64,000 nt of DNA from Salvia splendens (lineage: Eukaryota; Streptophyta; Magnoliopsida; Lamiales; Lamiaceae): assembly GCF_004379255.2 (NCBI RefSeq), contig NC_056047.1, positions 24,132,293 to 24,196,292 of the forward strand, read 5' to 3'. Positions 1 to 10,890 of this stretch are shown piece by piece (the stretch's first letter is position 1; every line of letters starts with the position of its first letter). The translations under genes were made by a program, and so were the position numbers. Below the pieces are notes generated by a model that saw only the letters and a list, made by a program, of their open reading frames with translations, ran no database searches and had not been told where the DNA came from.

Positions 1-959
1 TTTTCCTAGAACATATACCGTATCTGACTAACTCCTGGGGAACACAAGCCCACTAACCTCCTAGTGAACAGAATTCATGAAACTCGTGGTGAACCGGAAT
101 GTATGGGCTTATCCCACTTACAAACCCGAATTCACTAACTCCTGGTGAACCGGAATATATGGGCTCATCCCACTTACAAACTCGAATTCACAAAACGGAT
201 ACTCCTGGTCTAGTAGGGACATCGCGTTGCTAGTCAATCAGATAGGCAAGGTTCAAATCAAAACATGGATTGACATAACCTTTGCAACCTTATTTTCCTC
301 ATAAAACATTTTTGAAAATAAACTCATTTTTCTTTTATCAAAAGCCGAATACATAACTTTCAAACTTCATTTTCTCGTAAACATAGTTGGAACAAAACTC
401 ATTTCTATCGGTCAAAGCCGAACACATATCAACAAAGCTACATTTCATAGGCACCAATAAGGCAACACATAACATCATATAATAACATTAAGAAAATAGC
501 ACTTTTCGTAATGCTGCATATAAAAATAGCAAGCTCGCACTTAACATCATACCTTAAATAGAAAGCACACAAAAATACTTCTCATACAAACTGCAAACAT
601 ATTTTAAAGCTATTTTCTGAATTTTAAAATAAAGCCCACAAAGTACTTCTCGTAAAAACTGTAACTTTAACAGAAACCCCAAAAAATATACTTCTCACAA
701 AACTGTATCATAAATAGAAAGTCCGCCTCATTTGCTTAAAACTCTTTAACTTGATTTTTCCTGACTCCGACCTTAACTCGCAGAGATAACATTTTTGAAA
801 ACAACACAACTTACTAACAAGACTTAAGAAAATTCTTAAACTTTTAATTAGAATGCATGCCCCTAATTAATCATGGCCCAATGACTTAATTAGAATTCGA
901 GTACAAGACCAAATTAATTTCAGCCCAAGCTCCTTAGTAATACTCAACTGTTCTTCTCG
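1..959. other. Non-coding stretch, possibly interior of a long LTR
   Basis: I see no gene here. The DNA is moderately AT-rich, with stops in all frames and phrases that recur (gaaccggaat, cccacttacaaac, ggcccaa). Its texture resembles the untranslated part of a long plant LTR. That fits the gypsy-like terminus seen at 9132, but no second terminus is visible in the window, so this is inference. Confidence 0.35.
91..191. repeat. Two imperfect copies of a 56-bp direct repeat
   Basis: The phrase beginning gaaccggaat and running through cccacttacaaac to gaattcac starts at 91 and again at 147, a 56-bp period. The copies differ at a few positions (gtatgggctt against atatgggctc). It is a simple tandem duplication with no coding signal. 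Confidence 0.75.
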
Positions 960-1493
960 CTCTTTGATTATTTTGGCCCAAGGATCAATTATTCCAGCAC
1001 AACAAATTAGACGGAAATAGCCCAACATACTCCCATCTATCGGTTATGCTCTTTGATTATTTTGGCCCAAGGATCAATTATTCCAGCACAACAAATTAGA
1101 CGGAAATAGCCCAACATACTCCCATCTATCGGTTATGCTCTTTGATTATTTTGGCCCAAGGATCAATTATTCCAGCACAACAAATTAGACGGAAATAGCC
1201 CAACATACTCCCATCTATCGGTTATGCTCTTTGATTATTTTGGCCCAAGGATCAATTATTCCAGCACAACAAATTAGACGGAAATAGCCCAACATACTCC
1301 CATCTATCGGTTATGCTCTTTGATTATTTTGGCCCAAGGATCAATTATTCCAGCACAACAAATTAGACGGAAATAGCCCAACATACTCCCATCTATCGGT
1401 TATGCTCTTTGATTATTTTGGCCCAAGGATCAATTATTACAGCACAACAAATTAGACGGAAATAGCCCAACATACTCCCATCTATCGGTTATT
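960..1493. repeat. Six tandem copies of an 89-bp unit
   Basis: Units begin with ctctttgatta at 960, 1049, 1138, 1227, 1316 and 1405, an exact 89-bp period. The copies look identical apart from a c-to-a change near 1439 in the last one (attccagc to attacagc). Such uniformity points to recent amplification by unequal exchange, or to concerted homogenisation. The unit has no long open frame and no known regulatory motif. There are no unique spacers, so it is not CRISPR-like. Confidence 0.95.
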
Positions 1494-2496
1494 CCAAACC
1501 AGTGACTCACCCTCATTCATCTTCCTTTTCTTTTATCAAGTGGCCCAACCAAAGCAGGCCAACTTCACTTCTCTTCCCATTTATTTTAAGTTAATAGCCA
1601 ACCTACACCAATTAAATATGGCCCAAAGGTTAAACACACTCATGAGTAATGGAATAGGCCCACCCCCATCGGGACATCCCCAATTCATTCTCCCAATTTC
1701 CCCAAAATGAGAATCCTTAATTGATGTTAAAACAGCGGCGCCCCTCTCCTCCTTTCTCGGCGGAGATCCGCCGTTCACTCAGCTCGCCGGAGATCCGCCG
1801 GCGCTCCCTTGTCCTCTCTATCTCACTTTCCAATTTCCTTCAAAATGAGAAATCTCTAATGTGGAGAAGAAGGCAACGCCTCCGTCGAGTTCTCTTATCC
1901 GACGAAGTCGCCGACAGGGGAGAAGGCGTCGCTCCTTGGTGGAACAGCCATTTCCGCCGCCGCCGTTTCGCGCTGCTGCTACAGCCAGGCATTCAGAGCT
2001 CCGTCGTATCTCGATCAACGCCGGCAGTCCACGCTCAAGCTAAGTCCTCTATCTCTCTCTTATGATTCCATTCCTCACTTTCAATTTGGAGCGAAGAGCA
2101 GCGGCGGTTTCCTCTCCGTCGCGCTATCTCACTCCAACGAAATTTCCGTCAATCTCCAATTCCACCGGTCATCTCTTCCGGCGACTCCGACAACCCAGCT
2201 CCGCCGAATTCACGGCAGTGAGTTCCCTCACACGATTTCTCATCGTCTCCTTCCCTACCTCCTTCTCCAGAGGCAGCGCCGCTGCCACCTCTTGGTGGGT
2301 CAGTCGTTGCTACTGATCGAAGCTCCCACGGCGCTGCCCCGTCTGTCGGGTTCGGGCGAGAGCAGCCCCCTCTCGGCCTGTGCTGCTTACGGATAGCGCT
2401 GCTGTTTCGTGGAGTCACGCGGCTGCCCTCGTGGCCTCGCCGTCGCTGTCCTTTGTCTCGCACGGGCAGCCACTGCCCTTGCCGTCTTCCGGGTCA
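1494..2496. other. GC-rich stretch without a recognisable gene
   Basis: From about 1730 the DNA becomes GC-rich with many ccg and gcc runs. Short open frames appear on both strands, all low in complexity (Arg, Ser, Pro), which is what GC-rich DNA gives by chance. No domain is recognisable. The block resumes after the copia insertion at 7938 and runs into the candidate LTR end at 9132. It may be the GC-rich leader of that element or a CpG-rich remnant of a host locus. Confidence 0.45.
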
Positions 2497-2501
2497 GCCG
2501 C

Positions 2502-2742
2502 TGTTGAGAAAAGGGGAAGTATCAATAAGCATTAAAGAATAATAGAGTTCCAAGAAGCATTGAAGATGTGCATGTTCCAATAATAGTGTAGTTCCATGAA
2601 TATACATTTATTGTAGGATCTCAAAGGTCACCAACATCCCTATAAATATATGGGTGTTGAGTACCATTTCATCATTCAATCAAATACAATTATCTTCTCC
2701 CATTGCTTTCTTCTCTAAATATGTTGTCTATACCATTTAACT
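2502..2742 (+). repeat. 5' LTR of copia-1
   Basis: 241 bp, beginning tgttgagaaaagg and ending atttaact. The end is fixed by the target duplication and the adjoining primer site. The final base is t rather than the usual a in both LTRs, so the canonical CA terminus is missing. Confidence 0.93.
2641..2648 (+). promoter_or_regulatory. TATA box in the 5' LTR of copia-1
   Basis: tataaata lies about 100 bp before the LTR end, where the U3/R promoter of a copia element is expected. The same motif is in the 3' LTR. Confidence 0.65.
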
Positions 2743-2754
2743 TGGTATCAGAGC
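2743..2754 (+). other. Primer binding site of copia-1
   Basis: tggtatcagagc starts directly after the LTR. It complements the 3' end of plant initiator tRNA-Met, the usual primer of plant copia elements. Confidence 0.92.
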
Positions 2755-2862
2755 GGGTTTGGACTCAGATAAGGTATCATCATCGTCCTTGATACCTTTC
2801 TCGGCCCCTTCTCGTTTTTTTTGTTTTTCCTTTTTCTGTTGTACCTGTAACCATAAGCCAAA

Positions 2863-4902
2863 ATGTCAAATGACAACTATATAGTAACCGAAACCTCAGA
2901 TTCATCTATGGCAGATGAATTTGCCCGGCAGTTTGCCAATTTTATGCGCAATAGTTTTGCGATGAACCAACCAAATCCACCAGAAACAACTGTCGTGCCA
3001 TTCAGAATCGACACGCAGCCCCTCCACATTGGTGGGAACAAGTTAAATGGAGAAAATTACGCCCTTTGGTCCGTATTGATAAAGACGGCAATAAGTGGTC
3101 GGGGAATGGTCTCTCACGTCACCGGAGTGCCTCCTTCCCCACCTCGAACCGATCCAGCCTTTACACAGTGGCAACAAGCCGATCACTGTGTGATCACTTG
3201 GTTAATACAAAACATCGAGCCTCGACTGGTTAGTCGAGTTTCACAACATCCGACGGCGAAGCATATCTGGGATGCGTTGGCCGTCACATATGGGAGTGGA
3301 AGAGATAAAATCCATGTGTATGACCTTCAGTTCAAAGCAACCACACTAAGACAATGAATCAGTTCATTAGAAGAAATATGGAGCCGGTTGGGAGAGATCT
3401 GGATTTCAATTGATCAAAAACAGACGAACCCAATGAAATGTCCAGAGGATATGGAGATTCATAACAAATTCATACAAGATCAGAGAGTATGTCAGTTTAT
3501 ATATGCAATTGATAGCAAATATGAAACAACCAAGAGGGAGATACTGAAAATGGACCCGCTTCCCTCCGTCGACTATGCGTACAACCTGATTCAGCATGAG
3601 GAGACACGACTCCGAGTGTTACAACAGGAAAACACCGGCGGAGCAGCTGCCACGGATGGAATCGGAACCGGCCTCGCCATCCGAGGGTGGCAGAACCCTA
3701 CCGGCAGCTCTCGGGGTGGCGGTCGCGGCAGCAACGGTGGTGGTCGCGGCAGCCACGGTGGTGGTCGCGGCGGCGGCAATGGCAGAAATCGGCAAAATGA
3801 TGAAGAAGACAAGTCAAAATTGGTGTGTTACTACTGCAAACGGAAAAGACACACAAAAGATTCATGCTTTGAACTAATTGGGTATCCAGATTGGTGGGAA
3901 GAGAAGCACGACAAGCCGCCGCAACCGCAAACACCCTGGAACCGTGGCGGGCACGCCGCCGTAGCAGTTGGAGGCGACGGTGGCAAGGCCGTGCAGGGGG
4001 TCGCGCAAACCGCCGGTGCTGTCCAGCCAGGAGGAAGGACCGGAAATGAAGCTGCTCAGCCGGTGAACACAACCGGGGCAGCAAACTTCGTCACCGGCGG
4101 AAGTGGGAGTGTTATTCGTGATTGGAGTGAAGAATTGATGAGGGAAGAGGCGGCGCCCGATTCAGGTAGATTAGGGTTAGGGGGCTCTTTTATTGGAAGC
4201 CCCCAAATCTTTGGGAAATTGCAGGTTTTACCCCACCAAAATTCTCAGTCACAATTAGCCCCCAAATCTCCTGAAAATTCCATAATTTCCCAAACTATTT
4301 GCCAAAATCGATTTCAGCCTCTCAAGAAGCTTGGAGTTGTGTGGGCAGTATCTAATAGCCATGAGAAAAATGATAAATGGATTTTTGACTGTGGGGCAAC
4401 CAATACCATAACATATGATGCCTCAGACCTTACCAACCTTCAGAAACCTCTAAAATCTCATATCCAAACTGCCAATGGGGAATTTACAGTGGTTGAGGGG
4501 GCTGGAACCGTTAACATTTCCCCAACTTTGCAGTTATCAAATTGTCTATATATTCCTTCGATGTCTCATAAGTTATTATCCATTAGTCATGTCACAAAGG
4601 AATTGAATTGTACGTTACTAATGCAGCCACAATTTTGTCTGTTGCAGGATATCCGAACCGGGGAGATAATTGGGCGTGACATTGAACGTGATGGGCTTTA
4701 CTATGTGGATGAGATAGCTCAAAAAGGGACTGCCATGTTAACTCACGGATCAGCTGACCGGAAAGCTTGGCTTTGGCATCGGCGCTTGGGTCATCCATCT
4801 ATCGGTTACCTAAAATTGTTATTTCCTAGTATTATTTCTAAGCATGACATGTACTGTGAAACTTTCTTTTATCCAAAAGTCATCGGAACTCTTACCCATT
4901 AA
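2863..4902 (+). pseudogene. copia-1 gag-protease-integrase N-terminus, broken
   Basis: First part of the single copia polyprotein, starting at the ATG at 2863. The gag N-terminus carries the LNGENYALWS motif of plant copia gag. A Gly/Arg-rich linker follows, then a CCHC zinc knuckle (CYYCKRKRHTKDSC, near 3826), the protease active site as DCGA in WIFDCGATNT (near 4378), and the GAG-pre-integrase motif WLWHRRLGH (near 4768). An in-frame TGA at 3355-3357 interrupts gag, and the same frame resumes at once. Near 4860 the reading frame slips from frame 1 to frame 3, so the integrase continues only in another frame. The protease has Cys in place of the usual Thr/Ser after the catalytic Asp. The product cannot be made from this copy. 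Confidence 0.9.
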
Positions 4903-7688
4903 GTAATACTCGTGTTGAAACCCCGTTTGCCTTAGTACACTCTGATGTTTGGGGGCCCGCACCAGTTATTGGGGGGTAAGGTTTTCGATATTTCTTAGTT
5001 TTTGTGGATGATTGCACTCGCATGACCTGGATATATTTCATGAAACAAAAATCTGAAGTTTTGTCACACTTTACCCATTTCTATAACCTTATCCAAACTC
5101 AGTTTCACAAAACCATCCAGGTCCTTCGATCAGATAATGGGGGGGAGTTCGTTAATTCTACCATGAAACAATTCTTCCAAAACAAAAGCCTTATACACCA
5201 AACCACATGTGCTCATACTCCCGAACAAAACGGTGTGGCAGAAAAGAAAAATCGATCTCTCCTCGAAATGACTCGTTCTGTGCTTATAGAGTCAAAAGCC
5301 CCGAAACACTTCTGGCCAGAAGCCATTGCCACCTCAGCCTATCTCTTAAACCGATTGCCCACAAGTATTCTCAAACACAAAACTCCTCTACAAGTCTTGT
5401 TCACCTTCACAAAAATTCCTCCGCCCTTGACTCTTGAACCTCGCGTCTTCGGATGCTCTGTTTTTGTCCACATTCCTAAACATGAAAGAACTAAACTATC
5501 CCCATGCGTTATCAAATGCGTTTTTGTAGGATATGGGGTAAATCAAAAGGGGTATAGGTGTTTCGATCCAAAGTCCAACCGCATGTTTGTTACAATGAAC
5601 TGCAACTTTCTTGAAACTGAGTACTTCTTTACCCATCTTAGCGGTCAGGGGGAGAGTAATGTTAGGGATAACAATGATACGGACCCGCTAAGATGGATCT
5701 CAATGCCACTGCCAACGCCAAGCAATCCTGATGCGGATCTATTAGAGAAAACAGTAAGCAATTCCGCTGAGCAAGTCTCTGATGTGGTAGAGTCCATCGT
5801 AGAAGGTGGCATCGCCTCAAATATTTCTCCGTTAAGGTTATCCAATGTAAGTAATCCTGTGGATACAGATAATTGTTTGGCTAACACTGTAAGTGCAGAA
5901 GAAAATTCAATTGAGACCGAAGAAAGGGAAATTGAGGAAGTCGAGGTCGAAGGAGTTGACCCTGACACTGGGAGGTACATACTTCCACCAAGGTCAAACA
6001 GAGGAGTTCCACCCAAAAGGTATACACCAGAGAGGATTGACAGGAAAAAGCGGTACTCTGTTGTGAACCTAGCCAAAGGCCATTTATCAAAGATGGCTCG
6101 GGCTTTCGAGAATGCACTATATGAGGAAGAAGAAATACCACAGACATGGGAAGAAGCTATGAAATACAAGCATTGGAGGGAAGCAATGAAGAAAGAGATT
6201 GATGCACTGATTCGAAACCACACATGGGAGAAATGTGCTCTACCAGAAGGGAAGCGACCAGTGGGTTGTCGATGGGTCTTCACTATCAAAAGAAGACCTG
6301 ATGGCTCGATAGAAAGGTACAAGGCACGACTTGTCGCAAAAGGCTATACTCAGACATATGGAGTTGACTATTCTGAGACCTTCTCTCCAATAGCTAAGAT
6401 GAACACTATTCGGGTGTTGTTATCCATTGCTGCTAATAGAGACTGGCCATTACACCAGTTTAATGTGACGAATGCCTTCCTACATGGAGAGTTGAAGAAG
6501 GAAGAAGAAGTTTACATGGAGGCACCCCCAGGTTTTGCAACAGATTTTAAAGCAGGTGAAGGGTGCCGATTGAGGAAGACCTTGTATGGATTGAAGCAAT
6601 CTCCAAGAGTATGGTTTGGGAAGTTTGCTGGGGCAATGATTAGCTATGGATATACACAGAGCAATTCAGACCATACGCTATTTTTTAAGAAGCAGGGTGA
6701 TAAGATCACATGTTTAATCATATATGTTGATGACATGATTATTACAGGTGACGACCTAGAAGAGATTGAGGAATTAAAGAAAAATCTTTTTTAGGAATTT
6801 GTGATGAAGGACTTGGGGAATCTCAAGTACTTTCTTGGGATTGAAGTGCTAAGGTCAACCAAAGGAATTTTTCTGCGACAAAGGAAGTATATCTTGGACA
6901 TCCTAGCAGAGACTGGCCTACTGGAATGTAAAACAGCAGACACTCCTCTGGCAGTTAATCACGGATTACAAATCAGAGAAGGAGCCAAGTTGGCTGACCG
7001 TAGTCGATATCAGCGACTGGTCGAAAAACTCATATATCTCTCGCACACTAGGCCAGATATTGCCTATGCAGTTGGGGTCGTAAGTCAGTTCATGCATAAG
7101 CCGCAGACAGATCACATGGAGGCAGCACTTAGGATTTGTCGGTATTTGAAGGGAACTCCAGGGCATGGAGTGTTGTTCGCCAAAAATGGGCATCTTGAGA
7201 TTCATGGTTATACAGATGCTGACTGGGCAGAGAACCCAAACGATAGGAAGTCTACAGCAGGCTACTTTACCTTTGTTGGAGGTAATTTGGTAACATGGAG
7301 AAGCAAGAAGCAGAAGGTGGTGGCTCTTTCGAGTGCTGAAGCAGAATTTCGTGGGATTAAAAGTGGGTTGACCGAGATTTTATGGTTAAGGAGATTGATG
7401 AAAGAGATTAATCTCTCTCCAAGCAAGTGCCAGTTGTATTGTGATAACAAAGCCGCTATAAGCATCTCACAAAATCCAGTACAACATGATCGAACGAAGC
7501 ATGTGGAGGTTGACAGACACTTCATCAAAGAAAACATTGAGAATGGGATTGTCGAACTCCCTTTTGTTCGCTCTGAGGATCAACTTGCCGACATCCTAAC
7601 TAAAGCAGTCAACTCAAAGAGCTTTGAAGATGTGCTTTCAAAATTGAGTTTTGGAGATCACACCACTCAATTTGAGGGGGAGTGTTGA
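4902..7688 (+). pseudogene. copia-1 integrase, reverse transcriptase and RNase H, broken
   Basis: Continuation of the polyprotein in the shifted frame. A TAA at 4977-4979 interrupts the start of the integrase core. The DDE residues are recognisable in FVDDCTRMTW, LRSDNGGEF and EQNGVAEKKN. The RT has GCRWVFTIK, the KARLVAKGYTQ block and the catalytic YVDDM at 6723-6737. A TAG at 6792-6794 stops it just after the palm, and the same frame continues at 6795. The RNase H part has DADWA, KKQKVVALSSAEAEF and ADILTKA, as in other plant copia elements. The reading frame ends at 7686-7688, inside the first bases of the 3' LTR. Together with the upstream lesions this copy has three stops and one frameshift. 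Confidence 0.93.
7674..7682 (+). other. Polypurine tract of copia-1
   Basis: gagggggag directly abuts the 3' LTR, where the plus-strand primer for reverse transcription is expected. Confidence 0.85.
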
Positions 7689-7937
7689 GAAAAGGGGAAG
7701 TATCAATAAGTATTAAAGAATAATAGAGTTCCAAGAATGGAGTTCCAAGAAGCATTGAAGATGTGCATGTTCCAATAATAGTGTAGTTCCATGAATATAC
7801 ATTTATTGTAGGATCTCAAAGGTCACCAACATCCCTATAAATATATGGGTGTTGAGTACCATTTCATCATTCAATCAAATACAATTATCTTCTCCCATTG
7901 CTTTCTTCTCTAAATATGTTGTCTATACCATTTAACT
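7683..7937 (+). repeat. 3' LTR of copia-1
   Basis: 255 bp. It matches the 5' LTR except for one substitution (aagcatt to aagtatt) and a 14-bp tandem duplication of the gagttccaagaa region near 7730. Confidence 0.93.
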
Positions 7938-7942
7938 GCCGC

Positions 7943-9132
7943 CTCGCTGTTCTGGTGCCGAGGCCCCTTACCGTCTCAGCTTGGCAGCCCCGTTTGGTCC
8001 CACTTCTCGACCCCGAAGCTAAGTTCTATCGCCCCCTCTTTACTTATCTAATTCGAGTCTGAAACTTAAGTGCTCATTCACTGAGCTTGGTATTTGGGAC
8101 TAATGTGTTGATCCTTTAATTATTAAAGCTTGCTACTGTTGTGAGGTTCCTAAAGTCATGATTCTATCTTCTTGAGCCTAGCATGATGTCTTGAAACAAA
8201 AGTAGAGGGTGTGCTAGTGTTTTTACCTTGCTTTGGTGATTCCTTCAGTTTACCTGGCTGCACTCTCGCGCTGCCACTGCCGCTATTCCTTGCTCCTCTT
8301 CCTCCCCCTCTTTGCTGCACTCCTTGATATGTAAAATTTTAGTTTTGAAAAGTGGGGAGGATGGAGGGGATGGCAGGCTGCTTATATAGGCTTTCACTTT
8401 TGGCATTTTGTATCTAAAATCTTGGAAATGTGACATGCTATTTTGGGCTACAGGCTTAGCTCTCTTTTGAGCTTGTAAGTAGGCCATCTATGCCTATTTT
8501 GGTGAATTTCTTGGCTGTATATCAACCTTGTTGATGAGGATTTTCTTACTCTAATTTGGGTTTGGGCGATTAGCTCAGCTCCTTGTACTTGTTTCCACTC
8601 TCTTATCTTTGTCCTTGGTAGTGAAATGATGCTTTGCACACCTCACTTTACTTCATTTGAGAAAGCCTAGAATCCTTGCTCTTTTGTTGATAATTTCGAA
8701 CCCCTTTTGGTACTAATGTGCATGGATTCCTTAGTGTAATTTGGCTGTCAAGTTGGAGATTTTGTGGAGGTGGAATCGAGAAAGTGAAAGAGAAGGGGAG
8801 GACCTTGTCTTGGAAGACCTTTTAGTCTAGATGCTATTTTGTGTCTTGGGTAGGCTATGTCTTATTAAGATCTCTAGCATAGGAGTAGCTTTATTCCTTA
8901 ATCTTGTAATTGAGGGGCTCCACTTTAAGTAAACACTCTTGTAAGTATGCGTGTAGTACATTTATGTACATAGTCCACTTTTTATGAAATTCTTGGCATT
9001 CTCTTCTACCAACAATTTTCAACAATTGTAGTTCTTAAATTTGTAATAACTTGCACTTTAATTCCAATTGTTTCTTCGTCCAAAAATCTTTTTATACTCC
9101 AAAACTAGTGTACGAAAACTCGGGGTGTTACA
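7943..9132. other. Probable end of a Ty3/gypsy-type LTR, no gene
   Basis: No coding sequence is recognisable. The stretch ends in cggggtgttaca at 9121-9132. Plant chromovirus LTRs often begin tgtaacacccc and end in its inverse, so 9132 is probably an LTR terminus. No primer site follows, so it would be the outer end of a 3' or solo LTR, or the start of one on the minus strand. No matching terminus was found to the left, so the true extent and strand stay open. Confidence 0.4.
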
Positions 9133-9651
9133 TAATCGTAATAATTTTAAAAAAGAAAAAAAAGTAGAAACTCAGAATAATATTAAGTGAGTCCTCAACA
9201 AGTAAGTAAATTAATACAGTAAGTAAATATAGTCATGCTACAAATTCATAAGAATTTAAATAGTCTCTATCTTTTACTATATAGGAATTGCTAAAGTGTG
9301 AGAGCATCCGCAGCGGTGGCGGTTGGCGCCACCGCCGTCCGTGCCAGCGGCAAGGCGAAGGACCGCCACCGCTGCAACCGCGCCGCTGGCACGGCGCTGC
9401 TCGATGTATCGAGCACGTCCGTGCCAGCGGACGCACACGTGGCGGTCTCCCATTCGCCAACGGCATAGCCGTTGGTTTCAAACATTTTTTTATTTTTTAT
9501 TTTTTAAAAATCGGATTTTTATTAAAAAAATCGATAAAAAATAAAAAAAAAATTTTCACTTCCCCAAAAAATTATATCCGTTTATAACCGTTTTTCCCCA
9601 CTTTTTAATTTTTTTTTTATTTTTTTTACCCCAAAAATACACACTTTCATC

Positions 9652-9659
9652 TATAAATA
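9652..9659 (+). promoter_or_regulatory. TATA box upstream of the Harbinger ORF1
   Basis: tataaata sits about 100 bp before the ATG at 9762, followed by a CT-rich leader. This spacing is typical for a plant gene, so the ORF may be transcribed. Confidence 0.6.
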
Positions 9660-9761
9660 CCCCCAATTTCACTCCAAAAAATTCACACTTTCACTACACA
9701 ATTCTCATCATCAATCTCTCATATCCATTTTCATCTTCCTCTCACACCCTACAACACCACT

Positions 9762-10766
9762 ATGTCCGGTAACGACGACAACCCAAGCGGCTCTCACGGT
9801 TGGAACCCCGAATGGTTCGGTTCGCAACCGTTTCATAGTCCGGAAACGGAATATTCGGCCCCTCCTCTCACCCAAGATTCGGGCGTTCCGAGTGGCTACC
9901 GGCCATACCCAATCGACGATCAAGATGCCTCCGATGGGCGCTACGGGTGGACACCGGAGCCTAGGCCTCGCGCCCCTTCCCAAATGCCGAATCCTCCATC
10001 TCGCGCCGGTGTCCGCACACCGTACTCACCGGCGGAGATGGAAAGATTGTTCAAGGCGTACTTGGAAATCTCCGAAGATGCGGTGGTTGGAACGAACCAA
10101 TCCGGCGATCACTTTTGGTGGCGCGTCTCTAGCCGGTACAATGCACACCGGCCGCCGGGAACGATCGAGCGCAACGAGAGTATGGTGCGCAACTGCATCG
10201 GCCGAGCCAACGAAGAAATTGGCAAGTTCAACGGCTATTTCATCCAGGAGTCCCGGAATGCCGGGAGCGGCCGAAGCGAGGTCGACATCATCACCGCCTC
10301 GCTGAGCACCTACCAATCCATGAACGGTAAGTCGTTCAAATATCTTAACGTTTGGCAGGAGACGCGGACGCACCCGAAGTATAAGGGAGGCATAACATCC
10401 TCCTCTAGCGGCTCCTCCAAACGCTCACGGTCGGCATCCCTATCCGACGCCGGCGAAGAAGTGGCTAGCCAACTCGCCGAAGCTAACTTGGGTAGCCCCG
10501 ATGCCCAACCAAGCGGTTCCCGACGCCGACCGCAAGGTAGGAAGAAGGCGGCGGCCGAACGACGTCGCGCCGCGACTCCATCTGCCCCTGCTCCCGAACC
10601 CGCACCCTATGTTCCACCTCCACCCCCGAACAACTCGTTGTGGGCCCTTTTGGCCCAACTCAATTTGGCCGATAGGTCAACTATGACCCCCACGCAACTT
10701 CAAACGCACGAGTCCATGATATTGGGTCTCCAAAAACAATTGGGGTTGGTGCCGCCGGATGCGTAG
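9762..10766 (+). CDS. Harbinger ORF1-like Myb/SANT DNA-binding protein
   Basis: An uninterrupted 334-residue frame inside the terminal inverted repeats. Residues 1-80 are low-complexity and polar. Residues about 83-215 match the Myb/trihelix-like domain seen in ORF1 of plant PIF/Harbinger transposons and in host relatives often annotated as glutathione S-transferase T3-like or NAM-associated C-terminal proteins. Landmarks are YSPAEMERLFKAYLEIS, GDHFWWRVS and FKYLNVWQE. Basic clusters such as KRSRS and SRRRPQGRKK may be nuclear signals. A Pro-rich linker and a short C-terminal helix follow. In autonomous Harbingers this protein works with the transposase in DNA binding and nuclear import; that role here is inference. 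The ATG is the first in frame, 100 bp after a TATA box. The frame is open, yet the transposase partner is absent. Confidence 0.78.
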   Translation: MSGNDDNPSGSHGWNPEWFGSQPFHSPETEYSAPPLTQDSGVPSGYRPYPIDDQDASDGRYGWTPEPRPRAPSQMPNPPSRAGVRTPYSPAEMERLFKAYLEISEDAVVGTNQSGDHFWWRVSSRYNAHRPPGTIERNESMVRNCIGRANEEIGKFNGYFIQESRNAGSGRSEVDIITASLSTYQSMNGKSFKYLNVWQETRTHPKYKGGITSSSSGSSKRSRSASLSDAGEEVASQLAEANLGSPDAQPSGSRRRPQGRKKAAAERRRAATPSAPAPEPAPYVPPPPPNNSLWALLAQLNLADRSTMTPTQLQTHESMILGLQKQLGLVPPDA

Positions 10767-10790
10767 TCTTCCTCGGGTTATATTAGCCAA

Positions 10791-10890
10791 TAATTATGTA
10801 ATTTTTAATTTTTAGGAGTTTAATTATGTAATTTTTAATTTTTAGTTTTTTAATTATGTAATTTTTAATTTTTAGGATTTTAATTATGTC
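10791..10890. repeat. Three and a third copies of a 30-bp AT-rich tandem repeat
   Basis: taattatgtaatttttaatt recurs at 10791, 10821, 10851 and partly at 10881. It lies in the 3' untranslated part of the Harbinger ORF1 unit. Confidence 0.85.

Larger units (their letters stand above)
2502..7937 (+). mobile_element. Ty1/copia LTR retrotransposon, young but coding-defective (copia-1)
   Basis: Complete element of about 5.4 kb. Direct LTRs lie at 2502-2742 and 7683-7937, and a 5-bp target duplication gccgc flanks it at 2497-2501 and 7938-7942. The tRNA-Met type primer site directly follows the 5' LTR, and a purine tract directly precedes the 3' LTR. The domain order is gag, protease, integrase, RT, RNase H, which defines Ty1/copia. 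The LTRs differ by one substitution and one 14-bp tandem duplication, so the insertion looks recent. The polyprotein nevertheless carries three in-frame stops and one frameshift. It sits inside the GC-rich block that continues on both sides. Confidence 0.96.

Noticed and set aside
960..1493. CRISPR-like array
   Set aside because: The repeats are directly adjacent 89-bp units without unique spacers, in plant nuclear DNA.
1721..2463. Several overlapping open frames of 60-114 codons on both strands
   Set aside because: They are low-complexity Arg/Ser/Pro frames in GC-rich DNA, overlap one another, and show no domain. The copia insertion cuts through the same block without an evident host protein on either side.
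2743..2754. Part of a tRNA gene
   Set aside because: It is the complement of a tRNA 3' end placed directly after an LTR, so it is a primer binding site. No cloverleaf is present.
5645..6322. 225-codon frame on the minus strand
   Set aside because: It is antisense to the copia integrase-RT linker and RT, which carry the recognisable motifs. It is a shadow frame.
7950..8040. Ribosomal RNA-like look of the cccgaagctaagttctatcg stretch
   Set aside because: I could not match it to conserved 5S, 18S or 25S segments in either orientation.
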